Of a stretch of DNA of 64,000 bases, positions 27,501 through 40,737 are shown in pieces; the stretch's first letter is position 1; each line of letters opens with the position of its first letter. The notes under the pieces were generated by a model. That model saw only the letters and a list, made by a program, of their open reading frames with translations, ran no database searches and was not told where the DNA came from. Origin of the DNA: Erythrocercus mccallii (Eukaryota > Chordata > Aves > Passeriformes > Dicruridae); the NCBI GenBank assembly GCA_013397435.1, contig VZRG01000167.1, positions 671,892-735,891 of the forward strand. Direction: 5' to 3'. The position numbers were made by a program, and so were the translations under genes.

Positions 27501-28179
27501 CTTTGCTTTTCATCTTCCAGGAGTGCTAGTTTAAGGTCTGTCTTTCCAAATCTGACTGCTTCTGCATTTCCTCTTTGATACCTGCAGATCTCCTCTGTGC
27601 AAGCTCTCTATTTGCCAGTGTGTTTTTAAATCTTACTCCTTGTTCAGAGGTAAAAATATTCACGTTAGCATGGGTCACTGGAAAGCTCTGCATTTCTGTT
27701 CTGATCTCCATGTGAAAAAATTGCATCTGTATTCTGCTCTTCTATGTGCTCCTGTTCATAATAATCCCTGTTCTTGCAAACAAGCCACTGCTGCATAAAT
27801 TGTGCTGCTCATTTTAATGAGTTCAAAAGCATAAAATTTGGATGTTCTCATTAACATCCCTGCAGCACAGTGCAAACATTGACTCGGTGAATGCTTTCAA
27901 CCTAGTGCCATAAAATTATATGTTAAGTAAAACCAATACAGAAAGTGATATAATTTTTTTCCTCAGATACTTAATATTAAATCTTAGAAAAGATTGTATC
28001 AAATGGAGAGTGTGGTTAGTGTGTAGGAATAAGCACATATATAGAATACAAACACTGCTAAGAAAAAGGGAAGTGGCCCAGAGGAGAGGATCATGACTAT
28101 AGCAATGTTTTAGCTCAATAAAAATCCACCGAGCACCAGGGAAATATTCTTAACTTAATGTACTCATGGTCAACAAGAT
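21520..28179. other. Intronic sequence, no gene seen
   Basis: Mostly unremarkable non-coding DNA. The block at 24740-25080 stands out by its CpG content and balanced composition and is listed separately. A stretch at 27190-27340 contains an AATAAA in an LTR-like setting but lacks termini or target duplications. Confidence 0.4.
24740..25080. promoter_or_regulatory. Candidate conserved non-coding element
   Basis: Within a CpG-poor intron this block contains several clustered CpG sites (for example around 24755-24812, 24890-24905, 24940 and 25082-25095), balanced base composition, no repeat character, and a partial direct repeat of GGTGGTAAATG (about 24857 and 24880). Such blocks in long introns of developmental regulators are often conserved enhancers. 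No exon signal was seen. Conservation cannot be judged from one sequence. Confidence 0.25.
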
Positions 28180-28260
28180 CATATTTTTTAAAGTCAGGAA
28201 GGGTTATTGCAGTCATCTTCTCTGACCCCCTTGCAATGAAGGACATAAAATGTTCATTGC
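28180..28260 (-). mobile_element. Old CR1/L3-like LINE fragment
   Basis: The run GTCAGGAAGGGTTATTGCAG, followed by a TCATCTTCTCTGACCCCCTTGCA block, resembles the reverse complement of the 3' end of ancient amniote CR1/L3 elements (AAGGG.. GATCATCTAGTCTGACC.. CCTGCA). It is strongly diverged, so the call is tentative. Confidence 0.4.
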
Positions 28261-31200
28261 TGAGAAAATTATTTAATGAGGAATAAAACCCTGGGGTGCT
28301 CATGAGGCACCTAGAACTGGACAGGTTCTGCACTGCTGAGAGTAGCAGGGTAGAAAACCCAGTCCAGGCTCCAGGCTTGTCTAATATTGAAGTGTGGTGC
28401 CAAGTGACAATATTTAGTTTTTCTTTCAAATGCATGGGCTGAAGGAGCTGCTGTGATTTAGCTGCTGGAGACACAGGTGGCCTAAGTCCCTCTACAGCAA
28501 AGTGGTGAATAGCATTTGCTTTAATGATGTAATTTTTCCTCTTTTAGAAGCAGTGGCTGTGATGTTGTGCTGGGAGGGACAGGGACAAACTGAAGGTGGA
28601 ACAGTCATTGGGCATTCCACAAGAGACAGTCCCCATTCCCATATGACCCAGCACCTCCATGCATTCATTCACTTTTCTAGGCTATTTTGTGGGTTTCGTT
28701 GGGACACTCCTTGCTCCTCAGAAAACCTGCAACCCAGCTGGGAACTGGGCTGCCACTCTGTGCTCCAAACTTCAGGAAGGTAAGTTGTTCTACAGCTCAA
28801 TACTCATACTGGAAAAAAAACCCTCAAACCAAACCCACCACATTCATTTTGTTCTCCAAACACAAGAGCAAGATCATTAAAAGCTCTTCAGAAACTGCAG
28901 AGGTGCAACTGGATTATTGCTTACAAAGTGCAGACCCAGGTGCAGAACTATTTTCACTGGTTTGGTACTCTGGGAGTCACCCTGAGCATCCTCTGTTTGT
29001 GGCAAACCTTTTCCTGAGAACAGGCTGAGATCTGAGAGCACTTTTGCAATCAGCAGGTTCCAAGTGTTCTGAACACAGCTTTAGAACGTCAGAGGACTGT
29101 AGAGCCCTGACTTCTTAAGAGTCACCTGCTGCAGCAAACAGAGAAATCCTGGGATTGCACAATGACCTGGTACTTCCAACACATGACGTCAGATTGCCCA
29201 TGCCAGAAACTAAGCCCTTTTTTCAATCCTCTGCTGTGTTATCTATAACAAAGGCATTTTAACCTTCACCAAGAGCAACAGTATGAATGGGATGAACAGA
29301 AAATATCAGTGTACAACTAAGCTCCAAGGCACCTTTGTCATGAGCACGTTTCCCTCAGCCCTGTTCCCACTGCTGCTGTTGGTCCTTGCATTTTCCCTGC
29401 CTTTTTGAGCATGCCTGCCAGCCACCTCCTGTGCAGAAACCAGAGCTAGGATCCAAGGTGGCAATGTAGTGTTTTAACTCAGCTCTGAAGGTCATCCTCT
29501 TACTTCCATTTGCAGCCAGTCCCTGTCTGTGCTGTGGCACTGGGAACAGAAAGTATTTCCAGTGCTCTGATGTGCAAAAACTCCTCAGAGTGGATGATGT
29601 TAACATTGTCACAGCTTACTAGGAGGCAGCATTTAGTAAATGTTTAGCACTTGAAGAAATGCTATAAAGTGAGCCATGACAAATTATTTTAGGTGACTAA
29701 AAAGTCTTTCAGGTACAGACCTAATGTGAGGTGAGATAGATGATGCTGAGCATGGAGTTAGTCTTAATAATACTGAAACTTATTCCAGCTGGGTGTGAAG
29801 ATCTGCAGGCAAATCATGGTGCTTTTCATACCTGTAAAATGTTAGAACTTAAGAAACTGCTCAAAGGCTCTTCTGCATTTTCCATGGTCTGTCTCTTGCC
29901 TCACCATTACTGGGATGCCAAACTATCTTGCTCCAGAGCTGATACTGATTTTACCATGCACATCAGCAGCTGCATGTGATTTTATAGATAAATATACGTT
30001 GTAGCTGCTAGAGCTGCTTAGGGAAAAGGCAACTTTAATGAGACTTCTTCATGAAAAAAAAAAAAGCAAATCCTATCTATTTTGGTGCTTTATTCTGAAT
30101 AGACTAGGAAACCAGAACAGGCAAAGCTCCTTTCTTAGTTGAGAATCCAGTATATCTGCCTTTTCAAGCAGGAAAGAGTGGAAATAGTGTGACCTTTCCT
30201 GTGAGTCCTACAAGTTTGTAAAACAATACATGAGACCTGTCCAAACTATAGAATTATTTGTTATAGTACAAGCTCCCAAACTCCTCCCAATCTGCACTGA
30301 ACACTATGTGAATTTCCAGCACAGTGGTACTGAGTTAAATCTCAGGGGCCTCCTTCATATTAGATCCCAAATAGCAAATTAATGAAGAAAACAGTCATCC
30401 TGAGTATGTTTAAAATAGAGGTAGTTTGTTTTCATGAGAGAGGCTTGGTTATTTCACATGCCAGGTCAGAAACTGCAAACAAAATTTGCCAAGAAATTAC
30501 CAAAGTGATACTGAGGATACACTGTGGTGGGTGGTGAGAACTAGACTGGTTTAATTACACTAACAATACTAACAAAAGAGTACTCTTGAATGAGATGTAA
30601 TTATTTGAGATTACCATGGGAGACTGAAGATTAATATATGAATGTTTGATTATCCAGGACATAGCTTACTGTAATATCTTGAGACCTATCATGCTCCATG
30701 TAGATAAAGGGCAAATTTTCTTTAATTGGAGATAACTTTTTTGAAACTTTTGCCTGGAAGCAGATCTAACAGACCAAGACACATTGTGGGTCACTATTCA
30801 ATTATTTCATGGTGGAAATCAGCCTGGAAGAGAACCAGCTCCAGTGCACATAACCACAGGAATCCAGCTGGGTTAAGCAGCAGTGCTTGGCATCACAGAT
30901 TCTGCCACTGAGTATGGTTAACAAGGGGTTTGTTTTTCACACTCCCATGCCCAACGTTTTGTAGAGTGTGGGGTTTGGTGGGGATTCTTTGTTTGTGTGT
31001 TTTCTCTGCCACCCATGGGTCTAATACTGCATTCTGCTGGGGTGACTCTTCGATAATTTTCAATTTATTCTGCAGTGAAAAAAGAAATAAATACCTCACT
31101 CTGATCTTTTAGCTTCTAATTCTTTCTAACCCTTTCCTGCTTCGAATGACACTTTTGAAGCTCTCACTTGCAAAGCTCCTCTGGGTCAGTTGCTGGGTAG

Positions 31201-34200
31201 GTCAGGAAAAGATCATGGCTGACAGCGCTGTCTAACTGGCTGCCACTGCTCTGGGGAGTGGGATTTTTGTTTCCCAGGGCAGGCACAGAGATGAGCTGCT
31301 GACAAAAGCAGCTCTCTAGAGAAGAGTTGTGCAAATCTCTGATAGACTATATTAGAGTCAGACTGAGAGTTGGATGGAAAATACAGCCACATGAAGGGGA
31401 GAAAGGAAGTAAAGACAAGCTCCTTTTGTGCTTGTGGTCCTGTGGGTCAAAATGAAATTAAGCCCTACTGGGGAAGTAGTGAAAGACAAGATTGCCAAAT
31501 ATGTTTTTAATGAAAATAAATGTTGCTTCTGTGCTTTATTTTGCCGTCAATAATTAATGTCAGTGGAAGAGCCATAAAGGGTCAGAAGGATCCCACTGGG
31601 CTGAGGGGGTTGGCTCTGCCAGCCTGGGAGCCATCCATCAGGCTGGATCTCAGCAGTCATGGACAGGAGCTCTGGCAATGCCCAAGTCACAATTCCCTTG
31701 GTGACTTGGGGTTATGAGGCTCCCCTTTCCTTCCCCTCAGCTCCCATGGTGGCCACTTGAGGCCAGTCCCTTCCTTGCAGGAGGGCAGTGCTGGTGGCCA
31801 CTGCTCCTTGGGAAAGCTACAGTGCTGCTGCAGCCCTGCAGAAATTCCCTCCCTGGGAGAATGCATCCTGTGCACTGCCCAGTTGCATCCTTCCACCCTG
31901 AAAACTTCTCAAGCCACTTGTCCAAACAGTTCCCCTGTGCTAACACTGCCCCAGGCCTCTGCTCTTGCCTGTCTGCAGCTCCTCTGCTGCTGACCCCAGC
32001 AGAACAACCCAGCTCTGTGTGCTTCCAAACCCAGGCTGGATGTTTTCAACATATTCCCTCGTTTTCCTGCGAGCAGACTACTGTCTAACATTTCTGGAAA
32101 AGCAGCTGGAGGCTCCAGCCAATTTCTATGACATTTTAAAGCTGCACATATGTTTAATATATCTACTACTTCCTTCCCCAGGGCTTCATGCTTCTCTTGC
32201 CATTCATCTTTTCCTGCTGGATGCAGAGAATGTGAGCTATCTACAGTGTCTCTGCCATAACATATGGCACTTCCCAACACCTACATGGCAAATCCATTAG
32301 CAGCTGTAACAGCTGCAGCCTGACTCCAGCAGCGTGAATGCTCTACCTGGTGGGAAACAGCCATAAAAAAGAGGAACTTTTCCCCATTCAGAATTATGGA
32401 AAGGCCATAGGAACAGATGCACCTCCCTCCCTCAGCTGTTTTCCTGCCTCCAGGAAAAGGTAGGAGCCAATGAAAACAGGAGGGGCTGGTTTGATCTGAG
32501 GTGAATGGAAAGAGATGTAGGCTCAAACAGCAGGCCAGGGTGGGATCTGGGAGTTCCCTCACCTTGGAGGGGCAGTGGGGAGCACATCAGCACCCCTCAA
32601 AGTGCCTGTGGAGAGGGAAGGGAAGGCTATCCTCACCCAAAGCTGAAACTGCCTCTGCAGCAGGGGGTGTATAAAAGGCTGCCAGTAATGCTGAGCAAAC
32701 ACAGGCTTGGAATAAAAGCAGCAAATGGATGAGGATGCCAGAGTTCCCTTGCTGCCTCAGAGCAATCCTTTGTGTCTCCTGCTCACCAGAGGGCTGGGAG
32801 TGCCTGCCAGGCGTGTGGTGAGAGGGTACAAACACCTCCAGTCACCAGCAGATAATCACAGCCTGTAACCAGGGCTCAGCTAGAGCCTGAAGCATTTCAT
32901 TCATCCTCCTGCCCTAAGGCAGTGTTAGTTCTCTATACACCTAACATATTTATTTTTGGGTGCTGTAAATGTAAAAGGCTCAAGGGTGGTACAAAAGCAA
33001 ATGCAAAAAAAGAGAGCTTGTTTGAGAAATGCAGACATAACTTGTTTCTTCTGCTATGCCACAAAGCCAAAATAGGTAAATTTAGCCACTTCTATGACCA
33101 AGACTAGCTATGTACAGATATACACTGCTTCCCTTTTTAACCTGTGCAAAGCTGGCTTCAGGCAGTGATTGCCTGGAGCAGTCAACATCCTCCAAGTCCA
33201 AGGAATGGTTTCCAGGACAGTAGGAACCACTTGAGAGTGACTGTTCTCTGCTGCATCACACCACTGCTGCCAGGATTAGCTCATCTGGATCTCACGCCCT
33301 GAGCATTTGATGATGCACAAGGCACTGACAGTGTGGGCAAAGAAGGAGCTGGGGATGAGAAACAGAGATGGGAGGAAGCCCAGAGTGAGGAGGATGAGAG
33401 AGGAACTGTAAACACAAAGTCTTCCTGTAAAGCACAAAGCCATTTCACCATATGCAGTATTTAGGGAACATATACAGCTCTATGGAACTGGCAGGGGGAA
33501 AGGGGAGGTTTCTGAGAAGAAACAAGGCCAGAAAAGTATATGCAAGGGCTTCAGCTATCAGGGAGGTCAAAAAGTTTGTGGAAGATGAAAGATCTTGCTG
33601 TTTCTGGAAGGACCTGCATTCAGTGCCCTGCTGGGGAACAGCAGACTGACCCCAAAGAGTGCAAACCTTCACCAGAACCAGACAAACCATCCCTGGAACT
33701 CCACCAGGAAGCTCTGCAGTTGCCTTTGGCAAAACTGCAGGAGACAACTGGGCAGGGCAGCTACCTTATCAAGGCAGGAGCTGCAGGGGGTGGCCAGGCA
33801 CAGGCCAAGGGAAAAATTTGTGCTGCACGCATAAATCTTGAATCCTAGCATTCCTCCCCCAGTAATCAAACAGCAGGCTATATTTAGCCCAACCTAAACA
33901 ACAAAAAGAAAAAGAACAGCAGGACTGGTCTTAGCTCTAACAGCTGCCACCAGCTGCTCAGAGGGGATACAGGTAGGGCTGATGTCAGATGTAGTTAAAT
34001 GAGATGGAACAGGGCAGGCAGCTATGCTTGAATGAACACTGGCATCTGGTCAGAGAAATTCTGCATTTTATTATTTCATGGTTAGCCAGAAGGAGGATCA
34101 AATGGCGAGCAGAGCATGAATGGTTCCTGCTACACCAAGGGCAAAAGTGAACCATGGACAGGCAAACAAGCAGAGCAAAGGGAGAAGGTAACAGACACAA

Positions 34201-34632
34201 GCAGAGCAAATATTTGTATGTCTAGCCCAGGTTCCTGGTGTTCCTTCTCTTTAGTTCTAGCATGAGAAGATCAACAAATGCAGTTTTGAGAAAGGCTTTT
34301 TCAATGCTAAAGAGATTGTATCTGTGTGCTAAAGCCGCAATGCAACTTCGTTCACCAGTGCAGGAACCTGGGGCTCACCCCCTAAATAGGCATCAACATC
34401 CCCCACTGAACAGTAACTTGGGGAGGTCACTTCAATGCAACTTGCAATATTTGCTTGCAATATTACTTGCTCTAAGGTGACACACTTGTATTCTTGCTAG
34501 GGAAGAAATAATCTTAAAGTTAGTGACCTAATTACTGTTATGACTTACACATGTACAGTCCTTTCAGAGAAGCTGGAGCTGGTTGAAAAGTGTAAAACCA
34601 GAGAATGCAAAAAATGGGAGTGTTTTATGAGT

Positions 34633-34650
34633 AAAAAAAAAAAAAAAAAA
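34633..34650. repeat. Poly-A tract (18 A)
   Basis: An uninterrupted run of 18 A followed by A-rich text. It could be the tail of a retroposed sequence inserted on the plus strand, but no recognisable retroposed body precedes it. Confidence 0.85.
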
Positions 34651-34795
34651 GAAAACAAAAGCAAAACCCACAACAGAAAATCCAGTCTTTTTCCAACCAC
34701 ATCTCTGGATTTCTGAGGCACCTTATTACAGTAATCCATACATCACTTGGTACAGCAGGGACTTTGAAGATCTCGTGGCAGCTTTCCCTGCCTTA

Positions 34796-35455
34796 CTAGC
34801 AGAGCTGTGAGCTTGATAACCAATCACTCCTTAATAACACATGTTTCCTCTGCAAAAGTCCCTGAAATGCAACTAGTGGGGGGAAATATATGAGCAGGGA
34901 TTTGTAGGTAGAAAAATCACTTTGGGCTTCTTTCCCAGTAACCCACAAGGTATATTGAATGGGGGGTGGGGTGACAATGAATGGAGTTCTATTTCCCACA
35001 TGCCCAGAGCTTGCAATTGGGAAGTGATGCCTGGTAGTGTGTTTCAGACATATTCTCCAAATAATGAAAACAAAACACGGATTTGTTGAAGGACTTTCTG
35101 GTTTGGCTGCTGCTTGAATTTTGCTGTAGGAACTTCCAAACCCAGGTATCTTTCTCCCAGATATGTTCCTCCATCCTGGCTTAGACATGGGAAAATAGCA
35201 TAAGCCAACAGATACAAACGTGAGTCTGCTCAGGACTTTCCCAACTGTGACTCTAAAATGACTGGAGTTGCTGAGATCCTCATTTCTGTGATGGCACAGG
35301 CTCTTTGTGAGGTGACAATCACTGAAACCACTTTTCTGGTCACTCTTTTGCCCAAATGGAAGCCTCCAAGCTGTTGCTGGATCAAAAGGTGACAGCAGCC
35401 CTCTGCCCCACGTACCTGACTGCACAAGCAATGATCTGCTTAGAAGCCAACACAT
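34796..35455 (-). other. Orphan 219-codon open frame, probably chance
   Basis: The longest open frame in the window outside the CpG island. It has an ATG start, no recognisable domain, no signal peptide and no repeat. Composition is rich in Ser, Pro and His, which is typical of translated non-coding DNA. A second frame (34989-35174) and a third (35230-35427) are also open on the same strand. Random open frames of this length are uncommon but not impossible when about 128 kb of strand is searched. I do not call it a gene. Confidence 0.12.
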
Positions 35456-37618
35456 TTATTGGGGGAAGCCTCTGGGAGCTTCAGTATCTTCCTCATTGCT
35501 TCATCCTCCCCACACACACATTTCCCTGTTCTTCTCCTCCTGGTTCACACATTTTCACTCCTCTTTAGATTTCTGGGCACATATTGTGTCTTGTGATGAC
35601 ATGGAAGAACAAGGCCTTTAAATCTTTATTAATTGCTACCACTGTAGTTTTAAAAGGAGCTATTTAGGAAATCCTCAGTTTTGTTACCATAGGAATGAAG
35701 CTGTAGGATGCAGTGAAAGAACAATTTAAACAGCAGTGTTTAAGTAATTCAACTTGAATTCTCTGCTCCATCCAAGCTCCTCTTGGCCATAAAGGAAAAG
35801 ACTTTAAAAGCTCTCTGCCCTCCTCAGTGCTGCCTGACTCCAGCCCAAATTAGGAGGTACAGCCCTGTTATCTATAGCAGGTCTTAGCAATGTCCCTTCC
35901 CACCCACAGAGCACTTCCTCCTCTCCCCAGTGAAGCAGCTGCAAAGTGCTCCTTGGCTCAGGCAGAGCTCCTCATCTGGCTTTTCTCAGCTGTTGTAAAA
36001 CAATGTTTATGCAGCTTTTATACAGTGAGAACAGGGTGAATGGAGGAGCAGCTAGCCCAGTGTAGCAGAGCAGGTTGGGATGCTTGTACCTCATGAGTTT
36101 GCCCATTATTCAGTGGAACTCCTGTGTGCCTCCTTCTGAGCTGGTTTTGCCCTCCTTTTTCTCTTTGAAAGCTTTAGGTCTGCATGAAGCCAAAAGGCAA
36201 AAGGGGACAGGTGGGTTGATTAGCCACTCTGCTGGTCTTCTCCAGCAGGCAGGAGGAGACAAGGCAAGGAAGAACAGTGAAAAGCTGCCTCTCACATCAC
36301 CTATTGCCTCCTGTTTGTTTTTTAAACCTTTGAACCGTGGAAACTTGATGAGCAGCAAGAAAGGGAAGCAATGTTTTGTTTTCCCTGGATTTAATTTTTC
36401 TAAGGTGCTGTCACTACTCAGATTTGTGAACAGTGTTCTGGTTTCCCACCTCACATTTGGGAGAGCCTTGGGAGGGACTGCTCTGTAGGACAGGGAGTCC
36501 TTCACCCTTAGAACAGATGCCTCTGGTAAGGATGAGACTGGGATGTTCCTCAGCTCTCAGCAATAGTAACAGGTCTAATGACTTCAGGAGTGCACGAGGG
36601 ACAGCTTTAGCTCCCCACATGTCCTGAAGCACAACACTTCTTTCTCCACAGCTGCTCTGGCTCACTGATGGGAGAGGAGCCTCTCCAGGACCTTACAAAG
36701 CGTGTCTGTAACTCCACAGACACTGTCAGGTGCTTCAGCCACTTACAGATTAAGGACCTAATGCCTGGCTCCTCCTCAGCAAACAAAGATGAGCCAGGAA
36801 AGCAAGCCAGTGACCGTATTTTGGCACGACTTTCTGGCAATTACAGTGGCCCTATTTATCACCCAAAGTCTCCCTTTCATTGCATGTGTGCTCCAGCATT
36901 CTGCCTTGTGCTCTTGCTTCTAGAGTCTGGCTTATCTTCCAGCTGTCTGGCCAAGACTGCTCCACAAGCTCTGAGCACAGGCTGCTGTCTCCACAATGCA
37001 TGACAAACTGGTCCCAGGGATAGGGAATGACAGAAAACACATCATCAGCACTATTCCAGCAGGGCACTGCCCGGCACACCCAGCTATCTGGAGACTGCTT
37101 TGTGTCCAGTTCTGCTTTTAGCTGAGGGGTAACAGCACTTCCAGCGCTCCCACTGTTGTTACTGTTGGCTACAGGCAAGCAGGTATTTTCAGACAATATC
37201 CCCCTCACACTCACACACTCACACACTTATTTCTCTGCAGTTGGCCAAGCTGTTGAAACTGGAGCCTTTTATGGGAATGTACAAGAGGGGTTTTCATAAG
37301 CAAGCTGGAGATTCTGGAAGGCACAGTTGCTGCTCTGTTGAGGTAGCTGATAGCATTTTATGGCCCTTCCATTAAATCCACCCTGTTGTGCTGCCCACTT
37401 GTTGTTGCCTTCATTGCCACACAGATCCACAAATATGGTCACAGTCAAAAGAAGAGACCTCATTCTTATTTTATGTAATATTTCCTTGCATCTCAAAGGG
37501 GAAAAAAAGGAGAGAGGAGGAAGACTTTGAAGGACTAGGATGTTTTTACTGGCTTTCCATTTCTTTTGTCTCCCACCCAATTCCAGGACTACAGGAAAAC
37601 ATTTTTACTATTTATATT

Positions 37619-37680
37619 ATCCTAGTATATATTGAAGTCTAGTATAGTTTTACTATATACTATATCCTAGTATATATTGC
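37619..37680. repeat. Short direct repeat, AT-rich
   Basis: The 16-mer ATCCTAGTATATATTG occurs twice, starting near 37619 and 37664, separated by AT-rich text containing CTAGTATAG and ACTATATACTATA. Local duplication of low-complexity sequence. Confidence 0.7.
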
Positions 37681-39219
37681 AAAAGGGTACAACAGGTAAA
37701 AAATGCTCTTGTTGATCCTGTGCTGGTGTAGCATTTTAACAGAGCACTTAAAAGGTAGTTTTGTATTTTTTAAATATAAGCTCTCAAATTATTAAGAATA
37801 CAAGGGAGAGGGGACTCGTTTAGTGCCTCAGTTTTCCTGCAAATATTTCAATGTTCTCTTGCATTAGTTTGAATCCAGCCAAAAGACTGGACAACCACAG
37901 AAACCATCAACTGAATGTAAGATAAACCAAAAAGGGAACCACTGAAGTTGCAAAACTTAGGCAGGACAGTGAAATATGAATACAAAAGAGGGGATGGGGT
38001 AAGGGCAGCAGGGAAGAAGGAGGAGTTTAGACTTATCCCAGTATATTATCAGCATTCCCTCGGGCATTCTATTCAAAAAGGTGGAATTTAATCTGCATTG
38101 CCTTTGAATAAGCAGTGTAATCTCTAAGAACTTCTGCCTCACATACACTTTCTTTTCCTGATAGCTGACAGAACCACTCCACTGATAGTGTTCTGGTAAA
38201 ATACCTTCAGGGTGAATGTGCTTTTATAAACAACCCATCCCCAAGTTACTGACACTGTGATACATTTATAGGACAGAACCTTGGTGTGTGTAACATAAAA
38301 GTCACTTTGGGGAACTGGAGCTGCTTGATGGCAGCTGAGTCTGGCTTAATGCTCTTACCAGGACATCCTATCTCCTGCCTGCTCTTGTGCAGATTTTTTC
38401 TAAAATAAACAGTATCTTACAGTTCCCAAACTGCCACAGGAGCATGATTAGGCTCAGTCTCCTCATTTCCTCATCCCTGTGGTGCAAGGATTTGTTAGAG
38501 TGGTCCAGGAACCGTCAAGTTAATGCAACAACCCTGAACTACCCGAGAGTGGAACCCTCACACTCTGCTCCTCATCTCACCAGAGGAAAGGCTGTCTGTA
38601 GAAATGGATTTTTAACATTTATGCCTCCCCCTTGTGTCTCTACCATACAAACTCGCTTATTTGTCAAAAGATCTCTACAAATGCAAACTTTACACATGGT
38701 GTTGCCTCAGATTGCTGGTAAACATATAAACCCAGGAGAGCATTGAGAACAAAACTTCTTTGAGTTGCTGAGTCTAAAATCTCCTGTGGAAATCAGCCAG
38801 GATTACAACTGTTACAGAAGTCATCTAATATTTAACAGAGGATGGGGAGCATAGTATTGAATGCCTTCATTGAGCACAAGCTATGAAGATACAAATTGAA
38901 TATTACTAATTCTGTTCCACCGGAAAAGAATAATGTTGCCACTCACCTCATGAGAAGTGAGTTTGATTTGGGTTGGGAAGCTCGTTTTGGTGCTGTTTAT
39001 TGTTGAGCTTTTTCTTAAAAAGTGATAAAAGTACTTCTATTTGGTAGAAGCGAGAGAAAATAGCATGAAAAGACAAGGAAGAGAGAATTCCTGGCCTGAT
39101 CCCAACATCCCTGACATGAAGAAGGTCAGAGATGTCCTTTTTTACGAAGAGTTTGTCTGCACAATGGAAGCAAAAGTTACCTGAAGACAAGCAGAGGAAA
39201 AATCACAAGTCAAACATAC

Positions 39220-39280
39220 CTGACTTGCCCACGCCAGCTCGACCGAAGATCGCCAGCTTCACTTCTGCACTCTTGGCCAT
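39220..39280 (-). CDS. RERG: RERG first coding exon (Ras-related, estrogen-regulated growth inhibitor)
   Basis: RERG is a small cytoplasmic Ras-superfamily GTPase that lacks the C-terminal lipid-anchoring motif and restrains cell growth in mammals. On the minus strand the ATG is at 39280-39278, and 20 codons plus one base follow. The peptide starts MAKSAEVKLAIFG and continues as the P-loop GRAGVGKS (residues 13-20), with the G-x4-GK-S pattern that binds nucleotide phosphates. It agrees with my memory of human RERG over all 20 residues. The exon ends at 39220 before the donor GTATGT (39219-39214), phase 1 as in mammals. The acceptor is AG at 39283-39282 after a pyrimidine-rich tract, so only one untranslated base (39281) precedes the ATG in this exon. 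The remaining roughly 180 residues (switch regions, G4 and G5 motifs) lie further along the minus strand and were not found here, so the gene is only partly inside the window. Confidence 0.95.
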
Positions 39281-39377
39281 GCTGGAAGGAACACAGTGGA
39301 GGCAAACTCCCTCAATTATCACAAGTGAAGCAGAAGAACTGTTCCCAGCTCCTGCCTTCAGCTTCACCGTGTCATTG

Positions 39378-39385
39378 TGACGTCA
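39378..39385. promoter_or_regulatory. Consensus cAMP-response element TGACGTCA
   Basis: A perfect palindromic TGACGTCA, 98 bp upstream of the RERG ATG on the minus strand, inside intron 1. CREB/ATF proteins bind this sequence. A second copy occurs at 29184-29191, so chance occurrence cannot be excluded; proximity to the first coding exon is the reason for listing this one. Confidence 0.35.
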
Positions 39386-40701
39386 ATGCAGAGCCTGGGG
39401 AAGAACACCACAGGGATGGAACTGCAAGGAGCCAGGCTCTCCCCTTCCCCTGCCTGCCCTCCTCCTTTTCTTCTTCTTTTTAAATAATCATGATAATTCT
39501 GCTTTAAACATTGCAGTAACACCACTGACACATTTGGCACTGTTTGTGCAGAACCTACCTCCAGCTTTCTGGCTACTGCTCTTTGCTTCACACTGGCACT
39601 GTAAGATTGCAAAAGGTACATAACAGCCCCAAACACCTGCCTTGCAAGGCTCCTAATTATTCATTTCTCCCTTTCTCTTTCAGCTGAAGTTGCATATATT
39701 TACCGTATTTGAATCATATGCAGGGAATTATTTTTTGTAGAATAGATTTGATAGCTGTGAACACTCACTAGTAGTGCCTGCAGATAGCTACTCTTTCCTT
39801 GAGCCCTCCAGCTCCAAAAAGGTTTCAATTACTCAGCAGCAGTTGCCTAAAACCCTCTAAGCACTTGTACCTTGCTCACTGCCCTAAACAAATCCATACC
39901 CAGAAAATTCTCTAGAGCTCCTTTTTAAGCTGCCCCAGCTCATACATAAACATTCAGCAAGGCAAGGGGTTAGCAGAAGGATGCCAGAGTTTCTGGTACT
40001 GCCCTTTGAGCACAGGAATTATCTGTGTTCACAGTTTTGCTGCATGATTTCACTAACCTGGACAGTGAAATCTATAACCATGCCTGTCATTGTAGAACGC
40101 TTCCAGATCTTCAGTGAAAGCACGGCAGTCGTGATGATGATGATGATCCTCAGCCCCGACTAAAACGTCAAATACTCGGTCTCCCCTTAAAGCAGGCTAG
40201 AACTTTATGTGTGAATGCAACCAGTTACGGGTCTGCTGCTGAGCTGAAGTACCCACTTTAGCCATGAATTCTAACAGGGGCGTAGGATGCTTCCCTCGTC
40301 AGCACTCCTCGCTCCACAGCAAAATGCATTTCTAAGGCTTTTTTCCTAGACAAAAACTCTTGCAAAAAGAAAAAGCAAAGACACCTTACATCGAGAGCGG
40401 TCGCGATTCATCTCTGACTACGGAATGCTCCTGATTCCTTTTGCCTGCGAGTAAATATCAGACCACTCTCAGTCTGCACGGACAGAGAGAGGCACAAACT
40501 GTTTCAGGACGTGGCGGAACGGGATACTCGGGGACTGGGACATCCATCGGTCCTTGCCTCCCGCCAGAGCTCCCGGCTGCCCGCAGCTCTATTCCACATT
40601 TCCCTGCAGGTGTTGATTGATTCCTCCGGGCGGGTTTTGCTCCGCACCGCTCCGGACAGGTGCAGGGCGGCTCCCGCACGCTGCGGGCACCGCGCTCTCT
40701 G

Positions 40702-40737
40702 CATCCTCATCCTCATCCTCATCCTCATCCTCATCCC
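40702..40737. repeat. Hexamer repeat (CATCCT)6 in CpG island
   Basis: Five perfect CATCCT units followed by CATCCC. On the minus strand this reads (AGGATG)n. It lies just inside intron 1, about 50 bp beyond the putative exon 1 donor. It encodes alternating Asp-Glu or Met-Arg in the spurious minus-strand frames. Confidence 0.95.

Larger units (their letters stand above)
28261..39219. other. RERG intron immediately 3' of the first coding exon
   Basis: By position and strand this is the 5' part of the intron that starts at the donor 39219-39218 of the RERG first coding exon. The second coding exon was not found by eye anywhere to the left. The stretch includes a poly-A run (34633-34650), a long orphan frame (34796-35455), a GC-richer stretch at 31600-32850 with many overlapping chance frames and one TATAAAA (32671), and a small AT-rich direct repeat at 37619-37680. 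Confidence 0.55.

Noticed and set aside
31687..32835. Cluster of overlapping frames of 60-124 codons on both strands
   Set aside because: No recognisable domains, frames overlap in antisense, composition tracks locally higher GC.
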